Assembly (NCBI GenBank): GCA_002410715.1
Contig: DHOG01000104.1
Span: 48,855 to 60,413, forward strand
Length of the DNA: 11,559 nucleotides
Direction: 5' to 3'
Source of the DNA: Ruminococcaceae bacterium UBA5396
Lineage (GTDB): Bacteria; Bacillota; Clostridia; Oscillospirales; Acutalibacteraceae
Positions within the stretch are counted from its first letter, which is position 1, and each line of letters opens with the position of its first letter. The position numbers and the translations under genes were made by a program. Under the pieces are notes generated by a model. The model searched no databases. It worked only from the letters and a program-made list of their open reading frames with translations, and was not told the origin of the DNA. This document shows, one piece after another, positions 1 through 5,778 of the stretch.

Positions 1-110
1 AGTACGATAATCCCGATTAATACTGAAAACGTTGCAAACACAATGTTTCCAATCATTTTTAAGATTCTTATATATTTCCCTTTATCTATATCCTTTGTAT
101 TAGGCTCCAT
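1..110 (-). CDS. N-terminus of a membrane protein, cut by window edge
   Basis: This is the 5' end of a minus-strand gene; only 36 complete codons lie inside the window. It starts at an ATG at 110 preceded by a good ribosome binding site (GGAGGTT, 7 bases before the ATG). The visible protein begins with a short charged stretch (MEPNTKDIDKGKY), then a basic segment (RILK), then a hydrophobic stretch running to the edge (IGNIVFATFSVLIGIIV), which looks like a first transmembrane helix or signal anchor. The pattern of a basic patch followed by a single N-terminal anchor is compatible with a clostridial type I signal peptidase, but no catalytic region is visible and many other membrane proteins begin this way. 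That a gene starts here is likely; its function is not determined. Confidence 0.6.
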   Translation of the reverse strand, partial: MEPNTKDIDKGKYIRILKMIGNIVFATFSVLIGIIV

Positions 111-227
111 GGCGTCCAACCTCCACTATTTCCTGTTTATGTTATTTATCTCTAGTATAATCACACAATTCCCATATTATTCCTAAAAAATGTTAATTAA
201 GCAGGTTAACTAAAAAAAATAAAGAAA

Positions 228-261
228 GAGCCGCAAAATGAACAAATCCATTTTGCGGCTC
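228..261 (-). terminator. Strong intrinsic terminator after the coat protein gene
   Basis: A perfect 13-bp inverted repeat (228-240 and 249-261, GAGCCGCAAAATG arms) with an 8-base loop begins 4 bases past the stop of the CotF-like gene. Read on the minus strand, it is followed by a T-rich stretch (TTTCTTTATTTTTTTT, 227 down to about 212). On the plus strand the arm is followed by TTCTTTATT, so it could also work in the other direction. Confidence 0.9.
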
Positions 262-265
262 TTCT

Positions 266-784
266 TTATTGCGGCTGATAAAGTCCCTTGCTGTTCATAT
301 ACTGAAAGATTGCTTCCCCGTGTTTCTGCTCTTCTTTTTGTATATGGTTGAGAACATCCCTGACTCTTGTGTCTTGAAACTCGAAGATGGAAGTATCGTA
401 TGCACCGGACACATATTTTTCGGTCATCAGCATGTCGGTACACATATCTTTAACATTGTTTTGTGATACCGTAGCTGTGCCAGCCTGGTTGGCTTGATTC
501 ACCCGGTTTTGATAACCTGCCTGCCCCCCGCTTTGGTTCTGAGCTTGGCTTTGATTTTGGTTTTGTCCCTGCTGTTGTCCGGTCTGGGGCAATTTCCCGC
601 TCAAAAGCTGGTTGATGCTGTTCAGGTGTTCCTGCTCGACCTGCCCGTTTGCGTTAAAAATCTGCTTGAGCTGGGTGTCAGAGCATTGATTGGCATAGTT
701 TGCGTACTTTTCGATACAGATCTGCTCATGATTTTTTTGGTCTTCCAGAAGCATTCTTTCTTTTTGAGATAGTTGAATATCCAA
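266..784 (-). CDS. CotF-family spore coat protein
   Basis: The 172-residue protein has two similar helical halves joined by a low-complexity linker. The first half (about residues 5-64) contains DQKNHEQICIEKYANYA and VEQEHLNSINQLL; the second (about 108-168) contains MLMTEKYVSGAYD and KEEQKHGEAIFQYM. Paired helices of this type are typical of the Coat F domain family, found in the spore coats of Bacillus and Clostridia. The linker (about 66-102) is almost entirely Gln, Asn, Gly, Ser and Ala. Each half carries an ExxH motif (E50-H53 and E152-H155), reminiscent of ferritin-like folds. The start is a TTG at 784 chosen because GAGGTG lies 5 bases upstream; there is no signal peptide. The gene stands alone, with a strong terminator behind it, which suits a mother-cell or forespore gene expressed alone. 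The family call is from recognised sequence character; metal binding is inference. Confidence 0.85.
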   Translation of the reverse strand: MDIQLSQKERMLLEDQKNHEQICIEKYANYANQCSDTQLKQIFNANGQVEQEHLNSINQLLSGKLPQTGQQQGQNQNQSQAQNQSGGQAGYQNRVNQANQAGTATVSQNNVKDMCTDMLMTEKYVSGAYDTSIFEFQDTRVRDVLNHIQKEEQKHGEAIFQYMNSKGLYQPQ

Positions 785-812
785 AATAGCACCTCACATT
801 ATATTTTAGTGT

Positions 813-841
813 TATTTTGTTCCGCTCAGCATTATTTATAC
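813..841 (-). promoter_or_regulatory. Possible sigma-G-like promoter of the coat protein gene
   Basis: On the minus strand GTATA (841-837) is followed after 17 bases by CAAAATA (819-813), about 30 bases before the TTG start. This resembles the Bacillus sigma-G pattern (GYATA, then CATNNTA) with one mismatch at the third -10 base. No good sigma-A pair is seen in the same place. The motifs are short, so this is only suggestive. Confidence 0.27.
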
Positions 842-885
842 TTTAAAATTATTCTTGATTCGGGTTTGGTTTTTACGCATCAAAA

Positions 886-899
886 CAGGCGAGAGCCTG
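886..899 (-). terminator. Small second hairpin behind the rpsI terminator
   Basis: A 5-bp stem (CAGGC/GCCTG) with a 4-base loop is followed on the minus strand by TTTT. It lies 14 bases beyond the main rplM-rpsI terminator and may act as a weak back-up. The stem is short, so it may be chance. Confidence 0.25.
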
Positions 900-912
900 C
901 AATGCAATAAAA

Positions 913-946
913 AAATCCCCGAACCGGATAAACGGCTCGGGGATTT
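913..946 (-). terminator. Intrinsic terminator of the rplM-rpsI operon
   Basis: A 14-bp stem (913-926 with 933-946) and 6-base loop lie 20 bases after the rpsI stop. The one imperfect position (923/936) is a G-U pair when read as minus-strand RNA but an A-C mismatch on the plus strand, so the hairpin is built for minus-strand transcription. It runs into seven T residues. Confidence 0.92.
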
Positions 947-965
947 GGATATCCTGTATAACAGA

Positions 966-1370
966 TTATCTCTTTGAGAACTGGGGTGCACGGCGGGCGC
1001 CTTTGAGTCCGTACTTTTTGCGCTCCTTCATTCTCGGGTCACGGGTAAGGAACCCGGCCTTTTTCAGAACGGGGCGAAGCTCCTCGCTGTTGTATTGCAA
1101 AAGTGCGCGTGAAATACCGTGGCGGATTGCGCCGGCCTGACCGGTAACGCCGCCGCCTGCAACGCGACATACAATGTCGAATTTATCCAGCGTACCTGTA
1201 AGGTTCAGAGGCTGGCGGACAATCAGCTTTAGGGTTTCAAGGCCGAAATAATCATCAATCTCACGGTCATTGATGGTGATGGAGCCTGTACCTGCATAAA
1301 GCCGTACACGGGCCACCGATTCCTTTCTTCTGCCTGTTCCGTAGAAAAAGGGTCTTGTATTATAATCCAT
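966..1370 (-). CDS. rpsI: 30S ribosomal protein S9
   Basis: The 134-residue protein is ribosomal protein S9 (uS9), part of the head of the small subunit, whose C-terminal tail reaches the P-site tRNA. Features that identify it are the N-terminal [14 protein letters not shown] (residues 11-24), the central [20 protein letters not shown] (about 73-92), the [19 protein letters not shown] block near the end, and the universal C-terminal SKR. The length is usual for the family. The ATG at 1370 has AAAGGAGG a suitable distance upstream, inside the 18-base gap after rplM, so the two genes are cotranscribed as in most bacteria. Nothing is missing or unusual. Confidence 0.98.
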   Translation of the reverse strand: MDYNTRPFFYGTGRRKESVARVRLYAGTGSITINDREIDDYFGLETLKLIVRQPLNLTGTLDKFDIVCRVAGGGVTGQAGAIRHGISRALLQYNSEELRPVLKKAGFLTRDPRMKERKKYGLKGARRAPQFSKR

Positions 1371-1388
1371 GTTTAGCAGCCTCCTTTC

Positions 1389-1817
1389 TTAAAACTCAAG
1401 TGTTTCGGGCGTTTGAGCCCCGTGTGCGTGGTTGGAATCCGCATAGACACGAAGACGTGTCATGGCGGCACGGCCAAGCGTGTTGCTTGGAATCATACCA
1501 TTAACGGCAAGCTCCATCGCCTTTTCGGGGCGCTGTGCCATCAGGGTGGAATACTTGACTTCCTTCAGACCGCCAACCCATCCTGAATGGCGATACCATA
1601 CCTTTTGGTTAATCTTGTTGCCTGTGAGAACCGCCTTGCTGCAGTTGATGATAATGACATGGTCGCCGCAGTCGACATGGGGGGTGAACTCAGGCTTATG
1701 CTTGCCGCGCAGCAGAGTGGCAGCCTTTACAGCCACACGCCCAAGGGGTTTCCCGGCGGCGTCGAGGACATACCATTTGCGGGCAACTTCGCCCGCTTTT
1801 GCCATGTATGTGGACAT
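1389..1817 (-). CDS. rplM: 50S ribosomal protein L13
   Basis: The 142-residue protein is L13 (uL13), an early-assembling protein of the large subunit. The diagnostic parts are [15 protein letters not shown] (13-27), the [12 protein letters not shown] block (about 75-86), the RPEKA stretch (96-100), and [19 protein letters not shown] (107-125), which includes the family signature. The reading frame is open for 11 more codons upstream, but the ATG at 1817 is chosen: AGGAGGT sits at the correct spacing before it, and the resulting length matches the family. The gene is first in a two-gene operon with rpsI and follows a promoter and a hairpin leader that could allow feedback control by L13. Confidence 0.97.
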   Translation of the reverse strand: MSTYMAKAGEVARKWYVLDAAGKPLGRVAVKAATLLRGKHKPEFTPHVDCGDHVIIINCSKAVLTGNKINQKVWYRHSGWVGGLKEVKYSTLMAQRPEKAMELAVNGMIPSNTLGRAAMTRLRVYADSNHAHGAQTPETLEF

Positions 1818-1859
1818 CGCTATACCTCCTGTATCTTGGTGAATAATCAAAAATTTGGT

Positions 1860-1882
1860 GAGCGATCCCTCGACGGACGCTC
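1860..1882 (-). promoter_or_regulatory. Hairpin in the rplM 5' leader (candidate L13 autoregulatory leader)
   Basis: Between the promoter and the rplM start the minus-strand leader contains a hairpin with GAGCG/CGCTC arms and an inner TCC/GGA extension. Leader elements of this kind upstream of rplM are known in Firmicutes and are thought to bind L13 for feedback control. The position and size fit, but I cannot compare it with the family model here. Confidence 0.5.
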
Positions 1883-1895
1883 AGACGCAAGTACG

Positions 1896-1924
1896 ATAAT
1901 ACCACACACCGAAACCGGTGTCAA
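1896..1924 (-). promoter_or_regulatory. Sigma-A promoter of rplM-rpsI
   Basis: The minus strand reads TTGACA (1924-1919), 17 bases, TATTAT (1901-1896): a perfect -35, a -10 with five of six matches, and optimal spacing, as expected for a highly expressed ribosomal operon. A 6-4-6 inverted repeat (ACACCG/CGGTGT, 1906-1921) overlaps the -35 and the spacer. Confidence 0.9.
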
Positions 1925-2079
1925 TAGCAAAGTTGCCTGTTTTTTAATTTACAGCTCCCTCACGCCCGTTTTCTCTCTTTATTGCTCGATATTGCGCCTT
2001 AGCTCGTTCTTCATTTCACTTTTTATGCAGGTATAGCGCAATGGGGTTTATGCTTGCCGCAGATGTTAAAATGATTGTA

Positions 2080-2108
2080 TTGCTAGAGCCTCACAGATGG
2101 ATTATAAT
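2080..2108 (+). promoter_or_regulatory. Probable sigma-A promoter of the ttcA-like gene
   Basis: TTGCTA (2080-2085) is followed after exactly 17 bases by a perfect TATAAT (2103-2108). The -35 matches four of six positions. It lies 38 bases upstream of the first possible ATG of the PP-loop gene. Confidence 0.65.
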
Positions 2109-2145
2109 GATTAAAATACATAACATACATGTGATTTGAAAGGAT

Positions 2146-2880
2146 ATGCAGCTAATTATGGCGGATGCAATTGACAAGCTTTTATCGCCGTTTCGCGCGG
2201 CAGTTGACAGATATGAAATGATAAAGCCCGGGGATCACATTGCAGTGGGACTTTCGGGAGGAAAGGACAGCGTGGCGCTTTTGGTTATGCTTCAAAGGCT
2301 GAGCCGCTTTTACCCCGCACCCTTCAAGCTGACGGCAATCACCCTTGACCCGTGTTTTGAGGGCAAAGAAACAGATTATTCGCCGGTTAATTTACTGTGC
2401 GGCAACCTGGGCATCAATCATATCGTAAAGCGTACCCGTATGGGTGAAATAATTTTTGAAGAGCGGAAAGAGAAAAATCCTTGCAGCTTATGCGCACGTA
2501 TGCGCAGAGGGGCACTCCATAAGGCGGCTCAGGAGGCGGGCTGTAACGTGATGGCGCTTGGACATCATAAGGACGATGCGGCCGAAACCCTGCTGATGAA
2601 TCTCTTTGCGGGGGGTACAATCAGCTGTTTTTCTCCGGTGTCCCAGCTGACAAGGCGGGAGCTGCGGTTGATCCGACCGCTGATTTTTGTTGAAGAAAAG
2701 GAAATTGCAGCGGCGGTACGGCGGTGTGGCTTGCCGGTGGTAAAATCCCGCTGTCCTGTGGACGGCAAAACGCACCGTCAGCAGATTGGTGAGCTGATTG
2801 CCTCGCTTTCCTTGCAATATGGTTCTCTGAATGAGCGCATTCTGGGCGCCATGCAGAAATCCGGCATCAGCGGCTGGTAA
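2146..2880 (+). CDS. ttcA: TtcA-like PP-loop ATPase, tRNA 2-thiocytidine synthesis
   Basis: The 244-residue protein is an N-type ATP pyrophosphatase of the TtcA/TtuA group, which activates a tRNA base with ATP and replaces oxygen with sulfur; TtcA acts on cytidine 32. The PP-loop SGGKDS is at residues 37-42, and the second family motif GHHKDDAAET is at 139-148. A CSLC pair (C113, C116) and a later C203 (SRCPVDGKTHRQ) fit the three cysteines that hold the [4Fe-4S] cluster in TtcA. There is no extra zinc-ribbon domain, and the protein is shorter than the E. coli enzyme (about 311 residues), as in other Firmicutes. The start is uncertain: the AAGGA lies only 1-2 bases before the ATG at 2146 and 13 before the ATG at 2158 (MADAIDK). 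The family is sure; the exact tRNA target is inferred. Confidence 0.88.
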   Translation: MQLIMADAIDKLLSPFRAAVDRYEMIKPGDHIAVGLSGGKDSVALLVMLQRLSRFYPAPFKLTAITLDPCFEGKETDYSPVNLLCGNLGINHIVKRTRMGEIIFEERKEKNPCSLCARMRRGALHKAAQEAGCNVMALGHHKDDAAETLLMNLFAGGTISCFSPVSQLTRRELRLIRPLIFVEEKEIAAAVRRCGLPVVKSRCPVDGKTHRQQIGELIASLSLQYGSLNERILGAMQKSGISGW

Positions 2881-2957
2881 CCGAAGCACCAAACATTCGA
2901 CCGCAGTTAAGCTTCAACCCTTTGACTTTGTATTTATGTTCTCACAAGGTAACGCCA

Positions 2958-3047
2958 ATGGATAAACGTCCCATACCCGGCGATAATAATCTGGAAGGTG
3001 TCAGGCTGATTATCAAGCGGGTGATGATGTATGGCTGTAAAACTTGA
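2958..3047 (+). CDS. Possible 29-codon upstream ORF overlapping the ligD start
   Basis: An ATG at 2958, with AAGG 8 bases upstream, opens a frame of 29 codons (MDKRPIPGDNN...), ending in a TGA at 3045-3047, 17 bases inside ligD in a different frame. The peptide is basic towards its end and has no signal or membrane segment. If translated, ribosomes finishing it would be placed near the ligD ATG and could couple the two genes. I do not recognise it, and a frame of this length can arise by chance. Confidence 0.3.
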   Translation: MDKRPIPGDNNLEGVRLIIKRVMMYGCKT

Positions 3048-5511
3048 TGAATACAACCAAAAAAGAGATTTTGAAAAAACAGGGGAACCTCAAGGCACAA
3101 ACCCGCCCTCCGGCACGGAAGAAAGCCCGGAAGGGCTGCAATTTGTTGTGCAGCATCATATCGCCCGCAGAGATCACTTTGATTTTCGGCTGGAGTGGGG
3201 TGGCGTTATGCTAAGCTGGGCGGTTCCCAAGGGGCCTTCCTATGACCCCCGTGAAAAGAGGCTTGCAATACAGGTAGAGGACCATCCGCTGGAATACAGA
3301 AACTTCGAGGGGACGATTCCCAAGGGCGAATACGGCGGCGGTACTGTAATGCTCTGGGATGAAGGCATTTGGGAGCCGCAGCTTGATGTGAAAAGCGGGC
3401 TTGCTGACGGATCGCTGAAATTCACTTTATACGGAAGACGGCTGCAGGGGAAATGGGCTTTGGTTCGGATGAAGCCGAAGAAAGGCGAAACAAAGGACAA
3501 CTGGCTTTTGCTTAAAGAACGAGATGAATATGCCAAAACCCAGGATGATCTTTCCTCCTTTGCCACCAGCATTAGAACCGGACGCACCATGACCGAGATT
3601 GAAAAAGGAGAAGATGAAAAGCTTGCCCAAAACCCCTTTGATGTGGTCGATGTGCAGCTTGCCAAGCTTGTAAAAACCGTTCCAGCGGGGGATGATTGGC
3701 TTTATGAGCTGAAATACGACGGTTACAGAATCTTAGCTTATCTGGAAGGCAGCAGTATCCGGCTGATTACAAGAAACGGCAACGACTTTACCAATCGGTT
3801 TCGGGATGTTGCATATTCCCTCCTGGGCTGGGCTGCCGGAAGGGCGATGGTTTTGGACGGCGAAATGGTGATTACCGATGATGCAGGCAGATCCGATTTT
3901 CAGGCATTGCAAAGCTATATGAAAAGTCCGGGCGGCAAAAAGCTCACCTATATTATATTTGACCTTTTGGCATTGGACGGAGCCGACTTGAGAGGGAGCC
4001 GCCTGCTCGAAAGGAAAGAGCGGTTAGAAGCACTTATGAAGAATGCGCCCGGCAACCTTTATTACAGCAAGCATGTGCAGGGAAACGGAAGCCAAAGCTT
4101 CCGCGCGGCCTGTAACTTAAATATGGAAGGGATTGTCGGCAAAAAAGCCGATTCGGTTTACAGTGGCACAAGAAACGGCGACTGGATTAAGCTGAAATGT
4201 GAGAAACGGCAGGAGTTTGTGATTGGCGGCTTTACCCTATCGGATAAAAAAACAAACGGAATAAGCTCGCTCCTTCTCGGTGCTTATCAAGGTGATGCAC
4301 TGGTCTATGTCGGTCGTGCCGGCACCGGCTTTACCCAGCGCAGCATGAGGGAGCTTCGAGAGAAATTTGACAGCATAATCAGGGATCAATCCCCTTTCAG
4401 ACAGCCGCCCAAACCCAAGACAGGCGAAACATTTACCTGGCTCCAACCCGTATTGGTGGCTGAAATCAAGTTTGCCGAATGGACCGGGGAAAATCTGTTA
4501 AGACAGGCAAGCTTCAAAGGGCTACGCACGGATAAGGATCCACGGGATATTAAAATAGAAGAGGCGGAGGTGGAAACCATGTCGGAGGAAACCCTAAAAG
4601 AGGAGCAGCCGCCCGCTCTGGATTTTGAGCGTCCGGCAAAAGCAAGCCGCGATATCATAAATATCGGAGGAATCAGAATCACCAGTCCGGACAAGGTAAT
4701 CTTTCATGACCCCCAAATCAAAAAAGCGGATGTTGTCCGGTATTATGCAAAGGTTGCGGATTGTATGCTTCCCTTTGCCGGCAACCGGATCCTCAGTATT
4801 GTTCGCTGTCCCAAGGGAATATCCGAGGCTTGCTTTTTTAAAAAGCATCCCGGCCCGGATAACAAAGCAATCGTCACAATCCCGGTTATGACCGGCAGCG
4901 GGAAAAAGGAGGAATACTTTTATATTAGAGATGCTGCCGGACTTATTTCGGAAGCGCAGATGGGCACGTTGGAATTTCATGTCTGGGGCAGTCGGGTGGA
5001 AAATCTTGAAAAGCCGGATATGATGGTGTTTGATCTTGACCCGGATGAGGGCATGGATCTCCAACAGGTTCGGCAGGGTGTGAGAGACGTAAAAAGTCTT
5101 CTCGATCAGCTTTCCTTGATCTCCTTTCTCAAAACCAGCGGGGGCAAGGGATATCATGTGGTGGTGCCCTTTGAACCGTCAGCCGAGTGGCAGCCTTTTT
5201 ATGATTTTGCCAGGCGTATCGCCCAAGTCATGGAAAAACAGTGGCCTGACCGCTACACAAGCAATGTCAGAAAGGACAGCCGGAAAAACAAAATCTTTAT
5301 CGATTGGATACGAAACGGCAGGGGGGCTACCAGCATTGCTCCCTATTCCATAAGGGCGAGAAACGGGGCGGGTGTTTCCATGCCCATTGCATGGGAGGAG
5401 CTGGATACCGTGGCACCCGACGGCATCAATATGGAAGAAGCGCTGAAACGGGTTGGGGGTATCGATCCATGGAGCGATTTCTATCAGCTTGATCAGCGGC
5501 TTAACCTGTAG
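3031..5511 (+). CDS. ligD: ATP-dependent DNA ligase LigD (phosphoesterase-ligase-polymerase)
   Basis: This 826-residue protein is the multifunctional ligase of bacterial non-homologous end joining, which with Ku trims, fills and seals double-strand breaks. Residues 36-165 form the 3'-phosphoesterase domain, with H43, H49, D51, R53, H85 and Y89 in the places of the known catalytic set. Residues about 205-500 form the ligase: adenylated K228 in KYDG, motif III LDGEM (275-279), IIIa IIFDLL, IV EGIVGKK (366-372), V IKLK (386-389), then an OB fold. After an acidic linker (505-545) comes the primase-like polymerase domain with metal ligands D668 and D670 (FDLDPD), SGGKGYH (703-709) and D758. The order matches Pseudomonas LigD (about 840 residues), not Bacillus (ligase-polymerase) or Mycobacterium. 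The frame closes directly upstream of the ATG, and GGTGAT 5 bases before it can pair with the 16S end. No Ku gene is in the window. Confidence 0.97.
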   Translation: MAVKLDEYNQKRDFEKTGEPQGTNPPSGTEESPEGLQFVVQHHIARRDHFDFRLEWGGVMLSWAVPKGPSYDPREKRLAIQVEDHPLEYRNFEGTIPKGEYGGGTVMLWDEGIWEPQLDVKSGLADGSLKFTLYGRRLQGKWALVRMKPKKGETKDNWLLLKERDEYAKTQDDLSSFATSIRTGRTMTEIEKGEDEKLAQNPFDVVDVQLAKLVKTVPAGDDWLYELKYDGYRILAYLEGSSIRLITRNGNDFTNRFRDVAYSLLGWAAGRAMVLDGEMVITDDAGRSDFQALQSYMKSPGGKKLTYIIFDLLALDGADLRGSRLLERKERLEALMKNAPGNLYYSKHVQGNGSQSFRAACNLNMEGIVGKKADSVYSGTRNGDWIKLKCEKRQEFVIGGFTLSDKKTNGISSLLLGAYQGDALVYVGRAGTGFTQRSMRELREKFDSIIRDQSPFRQPPKPKTGETFTWLQPVLVAEIKFAEWTGENLLRQASFKGLRTDKDPRDIKIEEAEVETMSEETLKEEQPPALDFERPAKASRDIINIGGIRITSPDKVIFHDPQIKKADVVRYYAKVADCMLPFAGNRILSIVRCPKGISEACFFKKHPGPDNKAIVTIPVMTGSGKKEEYFYIRDAAGLISEAQMGTLEFHVWGSRVENLEKPDMMVFDLDPDEGMDLQQVRQGVRDVKSLLDQLSLISFLKTSGGKGYHVVVPFEPSAEWQPFYDFARRIAQVMEKQWPDRYTSNVRKDSRKNKIFIDWIRNGRGATSIAPYSIRARNGAGVSMPIAWEELDTVAPDGINMEEALKRVGGIDPWSDFYQLDQRLNL

Positions 5512-5575
5512 CAACCGACCTTGTATTCCGATTTTACTTTGCGAAGTTTTTACGCATTTACTGCAGAGATGTGAG

Positions 5576-5627
5576 AAATCGAGATATGGTACTGACGGGG
5601 ATGCCGGTTTGTACCATATCTCGATTT
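5576..5627 (+). terminator. Perfect 17-bp inverted repeat, likely ligD terminator
   Basis: The arms at 5576-5592 and 5611-5627 (AAATCGAGATATGGTAC and its complement) match without a mismatch around an 18-base loop. The plus-strand continuation TTTGTTCTT is T-rich but not a clean T run, and the reverse direction has no T run. It lies 64 bases after ligD and before the next promoter, so termination of ligD is the simplest reading; an operator or RNA-processing site is possible. Confidence 0.65.
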
Positions 5628-5679
5628 GTTCTTGCAGGGGTTAATTCTTGAAAAACAGCAGCTTAGATTCAGATGTACA

Positions 5680-5708
5680 TTGTATTTAAACAAGGGGTTT
5701 GGTATAAT
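5680..5708 (+). promoter_or_regulatory. Sigma-A promoter of the 489-residue protein gene
   Basis: TTGTAT (5680-5685) is followed after 17 bases by a perfect TATAAT (5703-5708). A second TATAAT at 5713-5718 has no matching -35. The leader to the start codon is about 65 bases. Confidence 0.7.
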
Positions 5709-5778
5709 TTGTTATAATATGTCGTATACACCAAGCATGTATATGCCTGCACTTTATATCATGGCAGGAGGTTGAAGA

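Larger units (their letters stand above)
1818..2145. other. Divergent intergenic region between rplM and the ttcA-like gene
   Basis: This 328-base stretch has no convincing gene. The left part holds the rplM leader and promoter (1818-1924) and the right part the probable promoter of the PP-loop gene (2080-2108). Between them I see only a widely spaced 7-bp inverted repeat (ATTGCGC at 1991-1997, GCGCAAT at 2036-2042), which may be chance. Confidence 0.7.

Noticed and set aside
1389..1850. Longer L13 start at 1850
   Set aside because: AGGAGGT is correctly spaced for 1817, and 142 residues is the normal length.
1587..2036. 149-codon plus-strand frame across rplM and its promoter
   Set aside because: It is antisense to a certain ribosomal gene, has no ribosome binding site, and its protein has no family character.
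2488..2892. 134-codon minus-strand frame opposite the ttcA-like gene
   Set aside because: It is a mirror of the real coding frame, rich in Arg/Pro/His as expected of a shadow, and lacks a start signal.
4594..5157. 187-codon minus-strand frame inside ligD
   Set aside because: ligD is complete with all motifs; the antisense frame shows no domain and no ribosome binding site.
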